From: an uncultured Cedecea sp.
GTDB taxonomy: Bacteria > Pseudomonadota > Gammaproteobacteria > Enterobacterales > Enterobacteriaceae
Direction of reading: 5' to 3'
DNA: 64,000 nt
NCBI RefSeq assembly: GCF_947498825.1
Contig: NZ_CANMLV010000014.1
Span: forward strand, 1-64,000
The position numbers were made by a program, and so were the translations under genes. The notes below the pieces were generated by a model. It saw only the letters and a program-made list of their open reading frames with translations. It was not told the DNA's origin and did not search any database. Numbering within the stretch: the stretch's first letter is position 1; each line of letters begins with the position of its first letter. Of the stretch, positions 9,982 through 19,909 are shown piece by piece.

Positions 9982-12060
9982 TTACCAGCCACCGCCGCCG
10001 CCACCACCAGATCCTCCCCCAGAAGAGCCTCTGCCAGAAGAACCGGATCCACTACTGAAGCCAGAGCCAGAAGAACCTGAACTTGAACTACGACTCGGGG
10101 TTGCCATCGACGACGAAGAACAGGAGCGACTAAAACGACTCATACTCTTCCAGTCAGCGTCGGCAAAGGCCTCCGACATAGCACCAGACTGGCTCAAATA
10201 CTTAGCAAAGGTATTCGCCCAAGTTTTACCCACGCCAAGCGCCAGGGCTGCGGGTAACAGACTTTCAAAATGCGAAATTCGTTGATCCGGTGGATAAAGT
10301 ATCTGATAACGATGTCTTTCAGCCGTTCCTAAATAAAGTTTTAATCCCTTTGCAACAGCTAAATCATTCAGCCCTTGCTGGGTATAGCGTGGGAGTTTCA
10401 AAGCAAAGCCGATGCATAACAAAATAGAGAAGATCAATGCCCCAACATACCCTGCGGGAAACTCCGTCAAAGGTATTGCGCCAAACAGGAAAAAGCCGCC
10501 ACCAAAGATGATAAAAGAGCCAAATAGCAGCGCAAACACCAGCGGAATTAATCCCCAGTTATCCCATACCCTTCTCGGATCAAGTAAAAAACTCAGGGGT
10601 AAAGAGAGCATCGCGATACCAAAAGACCAGCATATCAACGCCGGTATGGTCATGACAGCTGTGGCAGGACTGAACAAGGCACCACATATCACAGGGAGCA
10701 TAAGTATGATATAGATTGCCCGGCGGATAGGCCTAGCCAATTCTCTGAATAATTTACTCTTCTGTTTTTCATTACGGGCGCTCAGCCACTTGCGCGCATT
10801 TTGCATTGGCCTCTGATGGGCCAGACTGAGGTTGATGTTTTTACGATCACCATAAAAAATTAATCCTAACAGATGCTTATCATCGGCCGTTAAACGCTGG
10901 TTTTTTTTCTCTGGCTGGTAAGAAAGCCATTGTTTATCCAGTGAACGAAACTTGGATAGCCACGGATTGTTTAACGTCTTCTTGACCGTAATGGCTACGC
11001 AACCTTTAGCAACCAGTGCCAGCAGGTCGCTGCTGAAGGCCACATCATCGTATTTATGATGGGTAAGAAAGCGCAGATAACCAGGTGACATGTCTGCAGG
11101 CATGGTATACAGCGGTACCACAACAGGCATTTTTAACCCAACTGCAGTGACATTTTTACGCCACCACCACAGGCAGTAGATAATCATCAGCAGTGCCGGT
11201 ATCCACAGGGCAATAGTTGCCAAAGTGGGTAATAGCAGGTGCACCAGTGGAGAGACGGCTTGTGGATCCTCGGCTGCGGCCAGAACATCTCGTGACCAGG
11301 TAAAAACCACGGTCAGGCCTTCACCCTTCCCGAGTGGCTGTGTGGTTTGTACCGCGCCATTGGGCAGGATCCGGGCGTTCTGTTCTCTGGCTCCATTGAT
11401 CCCGGAATAAATATCAATGGAGTTCAAACGTGTATCCATGCCTTCGCTATTCAGATAATGGCTGGCATCCGGCAGTTCCAGCTGGAAGCTGGCCTGGGCT
11501 ATTGGGTAGCCCCAGCCGTTACCGGTTACGTTCCAGTAAAGCTCATCCCAATCGTAGAAACGGCTGAAGTGGTTGCTAACCTGATAACGCACTTCGTAGT
11601 TATAAATAGCGGGTTGTAGCATGCGTTCGGAGCTACCAATACGTACTGTCAGCGTCTCGGCAGTTTTATCCAAGCTAAACGGCTCAGGAACACCGTCACG
11701 TAATACCGCTTTAACGTGATAATTCACTTTGAAAATCTTGCCATCTTGCCGGTTCCAGGTGAGCGGTAAGGTACGGAAGATGCCACGTTTTATCTCTTTT
11801 CCTAAAGATAATACCTTGATGTTTTCACTCACCTCCATACTGCCATCAGTATTGAAATGAGCACGCGTGTCGAACGAAATAATATGTTCATGAGCACGTA
11901 GCAAATTGGGAGAATTTGAAGATATCGGTTGTGAACGTTCTGCGTTCCTGGCAGGCGAGATACTAAAGGAGTCGGCATCCGCTAGCGCCTGTATCGTTCC
12001 CGTGACGAGCAGCAAGAGTCCCCATAAAATACCGATTATCCAGCGAGATAATACAACCAT
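9982..12060 (-). CDS. DUF2207 family membrane protein with glycine-rich tail
   Basis: Large membrane protein of 692 residues. After an N-terminal signal or anchor (from MVVLSRWIIGILW) comes the DUF2207 beta-rich extracytoplasmic domain (about residues 50-260, beginning around HEHIISFDTRAHFNTDGSMEV). A transmembrane helix follows near residue 275, then a cytoplasmic region and two further hydrophobic stretches near residues 460 and 510-570. The C-terminus is serine/glycine-rich, ending in a run of glycines and Trp, typical of this family and of TPM-type proteins. The frame is open further upstream inside lemA, but ATG at 12060 is the sensible start, 4 bases after the lemA stop. Function is unknown; LemA/DUF2207 pairs are widespread. 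Confidence 0.85.
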   Translation of the reverse strand: MVVLSRWIIGILWGLLLLVTGTIQALADADSFSISPARNAERSQPISSNSPNLLRAHEHIISFDTRAHFNTDGSMEVSENIKVLSLGKEIKRGIFRTLPLTWNRQDGKIFKVNYHVKAVLRDGVPEPFSLDKTAETLTVRIGSSERMLQPAIYNYEVRYQVSNHFSRFYDWDELYWNVTGNGWGYPIAQASFQLELPDASHYLNSEGMDTRLNSIDIYSGINGAREQNARILPNGAVQTTQPLGKGEGLTVVFTWSRDVLAAAEDPQAVSPLVHLLLPTLATIALWIPALLMIIYCLWWWRKNVTAVGLKMPVVVPLYTMPADMSPGYLRFLTHHKYDDVAFSSDLLALVAKGCVAITVKKTLNNPWLSKFRSLDKQWLSYQPEKKNQRLTADDKHLLGLIFYGDRKNINLSLAHQRPMQNARKWLSARNEKQKSKLFRELARPIRRAIYIILMLPVICGALFSPATAVMTIPALICWSFGIAMLSLPLSFLLDPRRVWDNWGLIPLVFALLFGSFIIFGGGFFLFGAIPLTEFPAGYVGALIFSILLCIGFALKLPRYTQQGLNDLAVAKGLKLYLGTAERHRYQILYPPDQRISHFESLLPAALALGVGKTWANTFAKYLSQSGAMSEAFADADWKSMSRFSRSCSSSSMATPSRSSSSGSSGSGFSSGSGSSGRGSSGGGSGGGGGGGW

Positions 12061-12064
12061 AGTA

Positions 12065-12607
12065 TCAGTCCATCCGTGGTAATTTAGCATCCTCAGGATC
12101 TTCAAGTTCGAAGAAAGCATAGCTTTTAAAGCCAAACAGACGTGCCAGCAGCAGACTCGGGAAAGACTCCACCAAAATATTGAAATCACGCACAGTGCCA
12201 TTGAAATAGCGACGCGCCAGTTGCAATTGTTCTTCCGTCTCAGCAAGAGATTGCTGTAAGGACTGGAAGTTTTCGCTGGCTTTCAGTTCCGGATAGGCCT
12301 CAGCCAGTGCAAAGATATGGCCAAAGGTTCTGGATAATGCCCGCTCATTCTCGGCAATTTCTCGAGTATTACCTGTAAGATTACTGCGCTGGCGGGAGAG
12401 GTTTTCAAACAGTTCTCTCTCGTGCTGAGCATAACGTTTTACCAGGTTTAATAGGTTTGGCACCAGATCATGTCTGCGTTTAAGCTGCACCGCGATACCA
12501 CTCCAGGCTTCATCTTTGAAGCGACGTAGCGAGATAAAGCGGTTATAAGTCATCACCACCCAAAATAACACGGCTGCTATAACCGCCAGGCTGAGATAAA
12601 TTTCCAT
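12065..12607 (-). CDS. LemA family protein
   Basis: 180 residues with an N-terminal transmembrane helix (EIYLSLAVIAAVLFWVV) followed by the all-helical LemA domain (KRRHDLVPNLLNLVKRYAQHE). LemA proteins are inner-membrane anchored helical bundles of unclear biochemical role, often encoded with DUF2207 or TPM-domain proteins. The next gene begins 4 bases after its stop, so the two are an operon. In E. coli this interval holds other small genes, so the pair is an accessory insertion or a replacement. Confidence 0.88.
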   Translation of the reverse strand: MEIYLSLAVIAAVLFWVVMTYNRFISLRRFKDEAWSGIAVQLKRRHDLVPNLLNLVKRYAQHERELFENLSRQRSNLTGNTREIAENERALSRTFGHIFALAEAYPELKASENFQSLQQSLAETEEQLQLARRYFNGTVRDFNILVESFPSLLLARLFGFKSYAFFELEDPEDAKLPRMD

Positions 12608-12957
12608 TTTTCTATTCCATGTTTGCTGACATTATTTTCTACGACCCAGACAATGAAGACTCTATCCGGTGTACATCCAGAACAGTGAGATACCAGGTTA
12701 TCTTTCTTTCATAAAAACCACATCATATACAAGGTTAACATTATTAATACCGATCAGACTAAAACCCGCGGCCAATAAAACCAGTAGTACAGCTTCAGAA
12801 ACCAAAGATTCTGGCAAGAACCCTCATGTTAGCCCGTCCCGCCCTGACATATTTCCTTTATTTTTCAATTTCATGGTCAGTTATCTTAGCCTAATGAGCG
12901 TAATACAGCCTGTGAGAATAAATAACTCTAGCCATCTGCTGTCTGAGTAATTAAAAT

Positions 12958-12981
12958 AGCCGTCCAGATGTTAATCCATCT
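12958..12981 (+). promoter_or_regulatory. Candidate MetJ operator (three tandem met boxes)
   Basis: Three adjacent 8-mers (AGCCGTCC, AGATGTTA, ATCCATCT) match the met-box consensus AGACGTCT at 6, 5 and 5 of 8 positions in perfect 8-base phase, about 180 bases upstream of metK. MetJ repression of metK is established in E. coli. The rest of the gap 12608-13158 shows no convincing gene. Confidence 0.45.
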
Positions 12982-13158
12982 ATACTCTCAATGGTCAGCA
13001 TGACTTAACTGCCGCATAAACTATTCAGAGTAGATATCCAGTATTAGACTGCCTGTTTTTCAATCTGTGGCAACACGTTTTCAGGCTGGTTTATTTCGCT
13101 ACACTTACTATTGGCAAACAGCCTGAACTAAACGAATTCTCTTAGGGTGAAAAAAAAT

Positions 13159-14313
13159 ATGGCCAAGCATCTTTTTACGTCCGAGTCAGTATCTGAAGGG
13201 CATCCTGATAAAATCGCCGACCAAATCTCTGATGCGGTTCTTGATGCGATTCTTGAGCAAGACCCGAAAGCTCGCGTCGCATGCGAAACCTATGTTAAAA
13301 CCGGTATGGTCTTAGTCGGCGGTGAAATCACCACCAGCGCCTGGGTTGATATCGAAGAAATCACCCGTCAGACCATACGCGAAATTGGTTATGTCCATTC
13401 AGATATGGGCTTTGATGCTAACTCCTGTGCAATCTTGAGTGCCATTGGTAAGCAGTCTCCGGACATTAATCAAGGCGTCGATCGTTCCGATCCGCTAGAG
13501 CAAGGTGCTGGTGATCAGGGGTTAATGTTTGGTTACGCAACCAATGAAACTGACGTATTAATGCCCGCGCCAATTACCTATGCCCATCGTCTGGTACAAC
13601 GCCAGGCTGAAGTGCGCAAAAACGGCACCCTGCCATGGCTGCGTCCGGATGCAAAAAGCCAGATTACCTTCCAGTATGACGATGGTAAAATCATCGGTAT
13701 TGATGCCGTTGTTCTGTCCACTCAGCACGCTGAGTCTGTTTCCCTGCAAACGCTTCAGGAAGCAGTAATGGAAGAAATTATCAAGCCTGTTCTGCCCGCT
13801 GAATGGCTGAATGCGCAGACCAAGTACCATATCAACCCAACAGGTCGTTTTGTTATCGGTGGCCCAATGGGTGACTGTGGTCTGACTGGACGTAAGATTA
13901 TCGTTGATACTTACGGCGGCATGGCTCGCCATGGTGGTGGCGCATTCTCAGGCAAAGATCCGTCTAAAGTCGACCGTTCTGCTGCCTATGCCGCTCGCTA
14001 TGTTGCGAAAAATATCGTTGCTGCAGGCCTGGCAGATCGCTGTGAAATTCAGGTTTCTTATGCGATTGGTGTGGCTGAACCAACCTCAATTATGGTTGAA
14101 ACCTTCGGCACCGAAAAAATTGCAATTGAGCAACTGACTCTGCTGGTACGTGAGTTCTTCGACTTGCGTCCATATGGTCTGATTCAGATGCTGGATCTGC
14201 TGCACCCTATCTACAAAGAAACCGCCGCTTATGGTCACTTTGGTCGCGAACATTTCCCGTGGGAAAAAACCGACAAAGCAGCACAGCTGCGCGAGGCTGC
14301 CGGACTGATTTAA
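13159..14313 (+). CDS. metK: S-adenosylmethionine synthetase
   Basis: Makes S-adenosylmethionine from methionine and ATP; essential. 384 residues, the same as E. coli MetK. The motifs GHPDK near residue 14, GAGDQG near residue 117 and GGGAFSGKD near residue 258 are intact. A GTG 12 bases upstream is in frame, but ATG at 13159, with the TTAGGGTGA ribosome-binding site, gives the conserved [18 protein letters not shown] start. A strong terminator follows. Confidence 0.98.
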   Translation: MAKHLFTSESVSEGHPDKIADQISDAVLDAILEQDPKARVACETYVKTGMVLVGGEITTSAWVDIEEITRQTIREIGYVHSDMGFDANSCAILSAIGKQSPDINQGVDRSDPLEQGAGDQGLMFGYATNETDVLMPAPITYAHRLVQRQAEVRKNGTLPWLRPDAKSQITFQYDDGKIIGIDAVVLSTQHAESVSLQTLQEAVMEEIIKPVLPAEWLNAQTKYHINPTGRFVIGGPMGDCGLTGRKIIVDTYGGMARHGGGAFSGKDPSKVDRSAAYAARYVAKNIVAAGLADRCEIQVSYAIGVAEPTSIMVETFGTEKIAIEQLTLLVREFFDLRPYGLIQMLDLLHPIYKETAAYGHFGREHFPWEKTDKAAQLREAAGLI

Positions 14314-14335
14314 TCCGCTACCGCATCAATGCGTT

Positions 14336-14389
14336 AAAGGCCAGCTTATTGAGGTGGGGTTCACTTCAATAAGCTGGCCTTTATATTTT
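14336..14389. terminator. Strong bidirectional terminator after metK
   Basis: A 17-bp perfect stem (AAAGGCCAGCTTATTGA and its complement) with a 13-base loop, A-rich before and T-rich after (TTTATATTTT). Confidence 0.85.
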
Positions 14390-14452
14390 CTGGCGCTCGA
14401 TATAGCCATCTTTTATCATGATGATAAAGCACGTTAAAACTTGAGGTATAGG

Positions 14453-15109
14453 ATGACGAATAAGACGAAGGTTCTTTCCGTCTTTGATTTCGATGGAACG
14501 CTCACGAGACGTGACAGTTTCGTCCCCTTCTTGCGCTTTGCCTTTGGAAAACGCGTCTTTGCCCGGCGTATAATACGTCTGGTGATACCTACTCTTAAAT
14601 GCCTTGGTCGTAGAGTCACCCGGGATGAACTGAAGGGCATCCTAATCAAGACCTTCCTCACCGGGGTTGAAGCACATTGGGTGGAACAAAAAGCCAGCGA
14701 ATTCTGTGAAAAATACTTTGCCCGAATGATGCGCCCTTCCGGTTTGATTGCCGTGGCCACTCAGATTAACTCAGGAGCTGTCGTCACCATTTGCTCTGCG
14801 TCGCCCTCCATTGTGCTTAAACCCTTTGCCGACAGGTTAGGAATACGTTTGATAAGCACAAATTTGGAAGTCAAAGACGGCGTGCTGACAGGGAATATTG
14901 ATGGGCAGAACTGCCGCTGTGCTCAAAAGGTCGTCAGACTTAACGCAGAGTACGGTCCGCTCTCTGACTGGTACTTACGGGCATGGGGTGATACCAGAGG
15001 TGACTATGAAATGCTGGCGATTGCCCAGGAACCACACTGGCGGCACTTTCACCCTGCCTGGGAAAAGCGTAATCCGCCAATGGCGAAAATAAAAGGTACG
15101 CTGAAATAG
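14453..15109 (+). CDS. HAD-IB family hydrolase (phosphoserine-phosphatase-like)
   Basis: 218-residue haloacid dehalogenase-superfamily phosphatase, subfamily IB. The catalytic aspartates are in FDFDGTLTRRDSF near residue 12. The second motif serine lies in TICSASPSIV and the third/fourth motif in AWGDTRGDYEML. It resembles PgpC/SerB-like enzymes, but the substrate cannot be assigned. ATG at 14453 with TTGAGG upstream is chosen over the earlier TTG. It is convergent with terE; a 48-bp palindrome separates the two. It may be unrelated to the ter system, since that module has its own HAD gene. Confidence 0.8.
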   Translation: MTNKTKVLSVFDFDGTLTRRDSFVPFLRFAFGKRVFARRIIRLVIPTLKCLGRRVTRDELKGILIKTFLTGVEAHWVEQKASEFCEKYFARMMRPSGLIAVATQINSGAVVTICSASPSIVLKPFADRLGIRLISTNLEVKDGVLTGNIDGQNCRCAQKVVRLNAEYGPLSDWYLRAWGDTRGDYEMLAIAQEPHWRHFHPAWEKRNPPMAKIKGTLK

Positions 15110-15129
15110 TTTAAACCTATCCCGTAGTA

Positions 15130-15177
15130 TGGACTGTATCCTGCTCGGTTAGCTAACCAGCATTGGGATACAGTCCA
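15130..15177. repeat. 48-bp near-perfect palindrome between convergent genes
   Basis: Outer arms TGGACTGTATCC / GGATACAGTCCA (12 bp) enclose TGCT/AGCA and the perfect central palindrome GGTTAGCTAACC, with only a one-base and a three-base interruption. There is no T-run on either side, so this is not a classic intrinsic terminator; it may form a cruciform or a stable RNA 3' end. Confidence 0.7.
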
Positions 15178-15196
15178 CTCTCTACAGGGCGGAAGA

Positions 15197-15772
15197 TTAG
15201 ATATTAACGCCGTGCTGGGAAGCCAGCGCAGATAAGCCACCAGCAAAGCCCTGACCTACCGCTTTGAATTTCCACTCACCGTTGTGGCGATACAGCTCGC
15301 CAAAGATCATTGCCGTTTCGGTAGAAGCGTCTTCTGACAAATCGAAGCGAGCAATTTCTGTGCCGCTGTCATGGTTAACAACGCGCATATAGCTGTTACT
15401 CACCATACCAAAGTTCTGATTACGTACTTCAGCATCATAAATAGTGACCGCAAAGATCAGTTTTTTCACTTCGGCAGGAATTTTAGACAGTTCAACTTTA
15501 ACCTGCTCATCATCGCCGTCACCTTCACCGGTACGGTTATCGCCCATATGGTTGACTGAACCACAGGTGCTGGTTTTGTTATTAAAGAAAATAAATGAGG
15601 CATCGGAGAGAACTTTACCGTCATCACCAACCATAAAGACCGATGCATCAAGATCAAAGTCTGCACCATCAGTTACACGCGCATCCCAGCCCAGACCCGC
15701 CATGGCAATATTCATGGTTGGTGCTTCTTTCGTTAAGGATACGTTTCCACCTTTAGTCAAAGATACAGCCAT
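15197..15772 (-). CDS. terE: TerE, tellurium resistance TerD-family protein
   Basis: 191-residue TerD-domain protein and the last gene of terZABCDE. It has the N-terminal [14 protein letters not shown] double motif, the LGWDAR segment and the calcium-binding [13 protein letters not shown] loop near residue 79. It closely resembles TerE of the R478-type tellurite clusters. TerD-family proteins are cytoplasmic, Ca-binding and associated with resistance to tellurite, phage and colicins; the biochemical mechanism is unsettled. No terF follows. Confidence 0.93.
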   Translation of the reverse strand: MAVSLTKGGNVSLTKEAPTMNIAMAGLGWDARVTDGADFDLDASVFMVGDDGKVLSDASFIFFNNKTSTCGSVNHMGDNRTGEGDGDDEQVKVELSKIPAEVKKLIFAVTIYDAEVRNQNFGMVSNSYMRVVNHDSGTEIARFDLSEDASTETAMIFGELYRHNGEWKFKAVGQGFAGGLSALASQHGVNI

Positions 15773-15882
15773 TTTTACTCTCCAATAGTTTTCATAAAGT
15801 CAGGCGGCGAATACCGCCTGTTTGTCCCCGTCAGATTTCAAGCCTCCCGGGTATCGTGCTGATAGAATTAACTTTTTATCAA

Positions 15883-16461
15883 TTAAGATGCGTTGATACC
15901 GTACTGAGCACAAACCGATGCCAGACCTCCGGCATACCCCTGTCCTACAGCACGGAATTTCCATTCGCCGTTGTAGCGATATAGCTCACCGAATAGCATG
16001 GCCGTTTCTGTCGATGCATCTTCAGTCAGGTCATAACGCGCCACTTCCAGCTGGTTATCCGCATTCACCAGGCGAATAAATGCGCCTGATACCTGACCAA
16101 AACTCTGGCGACGGATGGCGGCATCATGGATAGTCACAACAAAAACTATCTTTTCCACCTCTTCAGAAAGCCGGTCGAGCTTAATTTTTAGCGCTTCGTC
16201 GTCACCGTCGCCTTCCCCCGTGAGGTTGTCGCCGGTATGCAGTACAGAACCATCAGAAGATTTCAAATTGTTGTAGAAAATGAAATCTGCATCACCACGC
16301 ACTTTCCCTGTGCTGCTTAGCAAAAATGCTGAAGCATCAAGGTCAAAGTCCTGACCGTCGGTAGAGCGGGCATCCCACCCCAGACCGACCATCATGTTTT
16401 TCATGGTTGGGGCTTCTTTGCTTAAAGAAACATTCCCGCCTTTAGAAAGAGAAACACCCAT
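15883..16461 (-). CDS. terD: TerD, tellurium resistance protein
   Basis: 192 residues, one TerD domain, clearly a paralogue of terE. It shares [18 protein letters not shown] at the start and the [13 protein letters not shown] calcium loop. It is separated from terE by 110 bases containing a small GC hairpin (CAGGCGG/CCGCCTG), which may tune terE expression. TerC lies 52 bases upstream. Confidence 0.93.
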   Translation of the reverse strand: MGVSLSKGGNVSLSKEAPTMKNMMVGLGWDARSTDGQDFDLDASAFLLSSTGKVRGDADFIFYNNLKSSDGSVLHTGDNLTGEGDGDDEALKIKLDRLSEEVEKIVFVVTIHDAAIRRQSFGQVSGAFIRLVNADNQLEVARYDLTEDASTETAMLFGELYRYNGEWKFRAVGQGYAGGLASVCAQYGINAS

Positions 16462-16513
16462 TGTTCTATCCTCCCGTATTAAGATTAATTATCGAAGTAA
16501 AGCCCCCGGGAAA

Positions 16514-17557
16514 TTAACCCTCTTTGCCTTGCTGAGCATCAGCTTTTCCGGGGAGCAACACGCTGGCAATAATACCTATAGCCAGTACCCCCAGGACAAC
16601 AAAAAGACTCGTATTGGCTGAAATACTGTAACCGTGATGCCACAAATGGTCGGTTGCATTCAGACCCAGTTTCAGACCGATAAAGAACAGCAACGCAATA
16701 ACGGCTTTTTCAAGGTGCACCAGATATTGCTTAAGTGCTTCGAGAACAAAGTACATGGTACGCAAACCCAGAATGGCGAACATCATGGCACTGTAGACAA
16801 TCAGCGGTTCACGACTCACCGCGATAACGGCCGGAACGGAGTCAAAAGCAAACATCACATCAGACAGTTCAACCACCGCCAGACAGAGCATCAGAGGGGT
16901 TGCATACATTGTCCCTTTGCCGACACGACCGATTTTGACGTCTTTGTTCTCAGGTTTTGCCAGCTCGGCATCCACTTCTTTCTGGCTGATAAGGAAAGCG
17001 TGACCTTTCAGCTTCGGCCAGATAGGGAAGAAGCGTTTCACCATGCGATAGGCGATATGCTGAGAGTAATCTTCGATCTCATCGTTATCGTCACCGCTTT
17101 TCAGCATCATTACTGCAGTCCACAGAACGATTAGCGCAAAGACAATTTCAACCCAAGGCCCTAATGCCAGCAGACTGGTCCCTATGGCAACAAAAACGCC
17201 GCGGAAGACGATTGCGCCAATCACCCCCCAGTAGAGTACGCGGTGGCGCAGGTTATTCGGCACAGCGAACCACGAGAAGATAGCCATAATCACAAACAGG
17301 TTATCTACCGAGAGAACCTTCTCCAGCGCATAGCCGGTAATAAACAGGCTGGCAACTTCGGCACCGTGATGAACATAGAGGAACCCCGCAAAAGCCATCG
17401 CGATAACAATCCAGAACACGGTCCAGAGCGATGCGCTTTTTAAAGAAATCGGCTTGTCATGGCGGTGCATGAATAAGTCGATACAGATGGCTCCAACAGC
17501 CAGTACAACAAAAACAATGACTGTTTCTGCCGGGAAACCAATATGTGTAGAAACCAT
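16514..17557 (-). CDS. terC: TerC, integral membrane protein of the tellurite cluster
   Basis: 347-residue polytopic inner-membrane protein (about nine hydrophobic segments). It has the TerC-family signature SVDNLFVI near residue 83 and DSVPAVIAV near residue 225, whose acidic residues in membrane helices suggest metal handling. TerC with TerB is needed for tellurite resistance in IncHI2-type clusters. It starts 28 bases after terB. Confidence 0.95.
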   Translation of the reverse strand: MVSTHIGFPAETVIVFVVLAVGAICIDLFMHRHDKPISLKSASLWTVFWIVIAMAFAGFLYVHHGAEVASLFITGYALEKVLSVDNLFVIMAIFSWFAVPNNLRHRVLYWGVIGAIVFRGVFVAIGTSLLALGPWVEIVFALIVLWTAVMMLKSGDDNDEIEDYSQHIAYRMVKRFFPIWPKLKGHAFLISQKEVDAELAKPENKDVKIGRVGKGTMYATPLMLCLAVVELSDVMFAFDSVPAVIAVSREPLIVYSAMMFAILGLRTMYFVLEALKQYLVHLEKAVIALLFFIGLKLGLNATDHLWHHGYSISANTSLFVVLGVLAIGIIASVLLPGKADAQQGKEG

Positions 17558-17585
17558 AATGAGACCTTAAACCAAAGTGTAAAAA

Positions 17586-18041
17586 TTAAAGGCCGAATTC
17601 AGCCGGAGTAAAGCCCAGAGCCTGAGCAATCTCAATGACAGCCGTTTGCTCTGACTGGTCAAAATCACCATCACTTTTCGCAACCGCAATACCCACACGT
17701 ACCGCAAGTTGCGCGGCTTCTGGCTGATCTTTCAAGGCCAGAATATATTTCATCGTTTCCCCTTTACCGATTTCATAATCGAAACTGAAGCTATCAACCA
17801 GCTCATTGAAGAAGTCGATAACCTCTTTGGTGTCGAAGACTTTCAGTTCAGGAGAAGCCTTGAGGAAGCCAATCATCTTTTGCTTTTCTTCGGCGCCGAC
17901 GCCATCACTGGTCACGGCAATACGGGCACAAACAGCTACTGTTCCCTGCATAAATTTCTTATGTTTAAATCGCCCGACCTGTTTGGTTAGTTCATCACGA
18001 CCTGCGCTCAAAGCATCTTTTACTTTATTGAAGAAACTCAT
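17586..18041 (-). CDS. terB: TerB, tellurite resistance protein
   Basis: 151-residue cytoplasmic all-helical protein with paired acidic EF-like sites: VGAEEKQKMIGFL near residue 50 and KSDGDFDQSEQ near residue 126. These match the known TerB fold. It lies 24 bases after terA and 28 before terC. It is thought to bind metal and to partner TerC at the membrane. Confidence 0.95.
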   Translation of the reverse strand: MSFFNKVKDALSAGRDELTKQVGRFKHKKFMQGTVAVCARIAVTSDGVGAEEKQKMIGFLKASPELKVFDTKEVIDFFNELVDSFSFDYEIGKGETMKYILALKDQPEAAQLAVRVGIAVAKSDGDFDQSEQTAVIEIAQALGFTPAEFGL

Positions 18042-18065
18042 TGTCTTATCCTCGAAATATTCAAT

Positions 18066-19229
18066 TTATTTTGAACCCGCTGACCAGCGGAAACCCCAGC
18101 CTAGCGCATTGTCCATATCTTTATGGCCACTGAAAAATTGGTTGATACGTTCCACTTTGATCGTGCCATTTTCATTTACCAGGCGCGCTATTGCGCACAT
18201 GTTGTGGCGGTTCGACCCTTCGGTTAAACGTGTTTCTATCGGCGGCTGCTCAGGAATATGCAACGTGACAACACCATCGGTTTTATCCCAGCTTGCGACG
18301 CCTTCATAAATAAAGGCAAAAATCAGCACCTGACGGATGTTTTTCCATTCACGGCCATTGATATGCAGCCACTCTCCTTCAGTCGCCTGCCCGGTACGAT
18401 CGTCGCCCTGTAGCTCAACAAAAGGCTCTGAATTTAAACGCCCGAAAGTACCACCAAGCGCTTGAATCACTCCTTTAGAGCCATCCTGAAGTTCAACAAA
18501 CGCCCCTAAATCCAGATCAATGCCTTTGGATTTGCCGAACATCCCTCCGAACATGCCACCTGATTCTGTGCGGGCTTGATTCCAGTTAAGATTAATTTTT
18601 ATCTCACCAAAATTGTCCTTCTTCGCCAGGCTTATCGTTGGCTTTTCTTTGGTCAGTGAAACTTTGCTTAAGCTGATTTTTGTCGGTGCCGGTTGTGGGG
18701 CACTGACAGGAGCCGGAGGCGGTACACTGGCAGGTTCAGAAATATCGACCCCGAAATGTTCTGCTAATGGCTGCAATCCCCCATTAAAACCTTGGGCTAC
18801 AAAACGAAACTTCCATTCAGTGTTACGGCGATACAGTTCTCCCAGGATCAGCGCAGCTTCCTGACGCCCCGCGACATTGACATTACCGGACAGCAAAACG
18901 GTGTCGTTAAGCTCAATCTGAATAGAAAGATGGTTCAAACCTGAGAGCGTGGTATTCCCCTCACAGGTCGCAGTGAAAGCCAGTTTTTGCACTTCAGGCC
19001 GCAGGCGATTGATATCGACCAAAAAGGCGGTATCCGTACCTGCACCGGAGAGTTTTACAGTACCGTCATCGTTGACAGGTTGCCCGTAAAACACCATGTC
19101 CGGGTCACCCTGTACCTTACCTGACGCGTAAAGACGGAACGAAGAGGCATCAACTGAGACACCAGAGAGAACACGTACCGTCAGTATCTGTGAAGGAACG
19201 GGAGCATTGCCCCCTGGCGTCATCGTCAT
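18066..19229 (-). CDS. terA: TerA, tellurite resistance protein
   Basis: 387 residues with two TerD-like domains joined by a proline/alanine-rich linker (around residues 165-185, PASVPPPAPVSAPQPAP). The N-terminal domain lacks the full GDGDDE calcium loop. The C-terminal domain begins KISLSKVSLTKEKPTISL and has a modified loop (ELQGDDRTGQATEGE). ATG at 19229 overlaps the terZ stop by one base, so the two are translationally coupled. Confidence 0.93.
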   Translation of the reverse strand: MTMTPGGNAPVPSQILTVRVLSGVSVDASSFRLYASGKVQGDPDMVFYGQPVNDDGTVKLSGAGTDTAFLVDINRLRPEVQKLAFTATCEGNTTLSGLNHLSIQIELNDTVLLSGNVNVAGRQEAALILGELYRRNTEWKFRFVAQGFNGGLQPLAEHFGVDISEPASVPPPAPVSAPQPAPTKISLSKVSLTKEKPTISLAKKDNFGEIKINLNWNQARTESGGMFGGMFGKSKGIDLDLGAFVELQDGSKGVIQALGGTFGRLNSEPFVELQGDDRTGQATEGEWLHINGREWKNIRQVLIFAFIYEGVASWDKTDGVVTLHIPEQPPIETRLTEGSNRHNMCAIARLVNENGTIKVERINQFFSGHKDMDNALGWGFRWSAGSK

Positions 19230-19816
19230 TACCGCACCACCGTAGCAACAATATCAGCATGCATGTCATCAATGGTTCGGCCACTAGACGCTTTACCATG
19301 AGCAGTAAAGTCCCAGCTTCCACCCTTACGAGCTAAAGAAGCAATAATAATTCCGGTGTGCGAACCCTGTTCGGTCAGTTTGTAGCGAGCCAGCTCTTTA
19401 CGGGACTGATCCACCACGCGGCAAAACGCGTTGTCAACTTCATTAAAGGTTTGACCACGGAAGCTATTCACTGTGAAAGCAAGGTACTCAACTTGGGCTG
19501 GTAAACGCGTCAAATCAACCGTGATAACTTCATCATCACCATCCCCTTCACCTGTCAGGTTGTCCCCCAGATGAACAACGGAGCCACAGCTTGATTTCAG
19601 CTTGCGAAACCAGATGGTATCGAGTGTTTTACCCGTGGCATCTAACAGAACGCATCCGGCATCTAAATCAATGGAGTCACTCCCCCCACCGAGAAGTCCA
19701 CCGAAGAAACCTTTTTTCTTTTTCAAAGGATCCCAACCTAAACCGAATTGCAGCTGATTTAACGATGACGTCTCTTTGCTGAGTGAAACTGTTTGGTTTT
19801 TACTTAATGAAACCAT
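19229..19816 (-). CDS. terZ: TerZ, tellurium resistance TerD-family protein
   Basis: 195-residue TerD-domain protein and first gene of the terZABCDE operon. It starts with VSLSKNQTVSLSKE, has a glycine/lysine-rich insert (KKKKGFFGGLLGGG) typical of TerZ, and the [13 protein letters not shown] calcium loop near residue 84. The promoter is predicted just upstream (19882-19909). The operon is divergent from the biosynthetic module starting at 20134, so one 317-base region probably controls both. Confidence 0.93.
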   Translation of the reverse strand: MVSLSKNQTVSLSKETSSLNQLQFGLGWDPLKKKKGFFGGLLGGGSDSIDLDAGCVLLDATGKTLDTIWFRKLKSSCGSVVHLGDNLTGEGDGDDEVITVDLTRLPAQVEYLAFTVNSFRGQTFNEVDNAFCRVVDQSRKELARYKLTEQGSHTGIIIASLARKGGSWDFTAHGKASSGRTIDDMHADIVATVVR

Positions 19817-19881
19817 TATTTATTCCTTCAGGTGTAGGTTAAAGCGTTCTTTTCTTAAATCAAAAAACTCTCTTTTAAAAA

Positions 19882-19909
19882 ATCATATCATGATGAAGTT
19901 TCACCACAA
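19882..19909 (-). promoter_or_regulatory. Predicted terZ promoter
   Basis: On the minus strand an extended -10 (TGATATGAT, hexamer TATGAT at 19882-19887) is preceded at 16 bases by TTGTGG (19904-19909). An inverted repeat AAATCAT-N6-ATGATTT at 19937-19956 sits just upstream of the -35, and AAATCAT recurs over the -10, so these are operator candidates. Confidence 0.5.

Noticed and set aside
9878..10285. Proline-rich plus-strand frame
   Set aside because: Antisense image of the glycine/serine-rich tail of the DUF2207 protein.
12669..12950. 93-codon plus-strand frame upstream of metK
   Set aside because: No ribosome-binding site or protein-like motif; region is better explained as lemA and metK promoter DNA.
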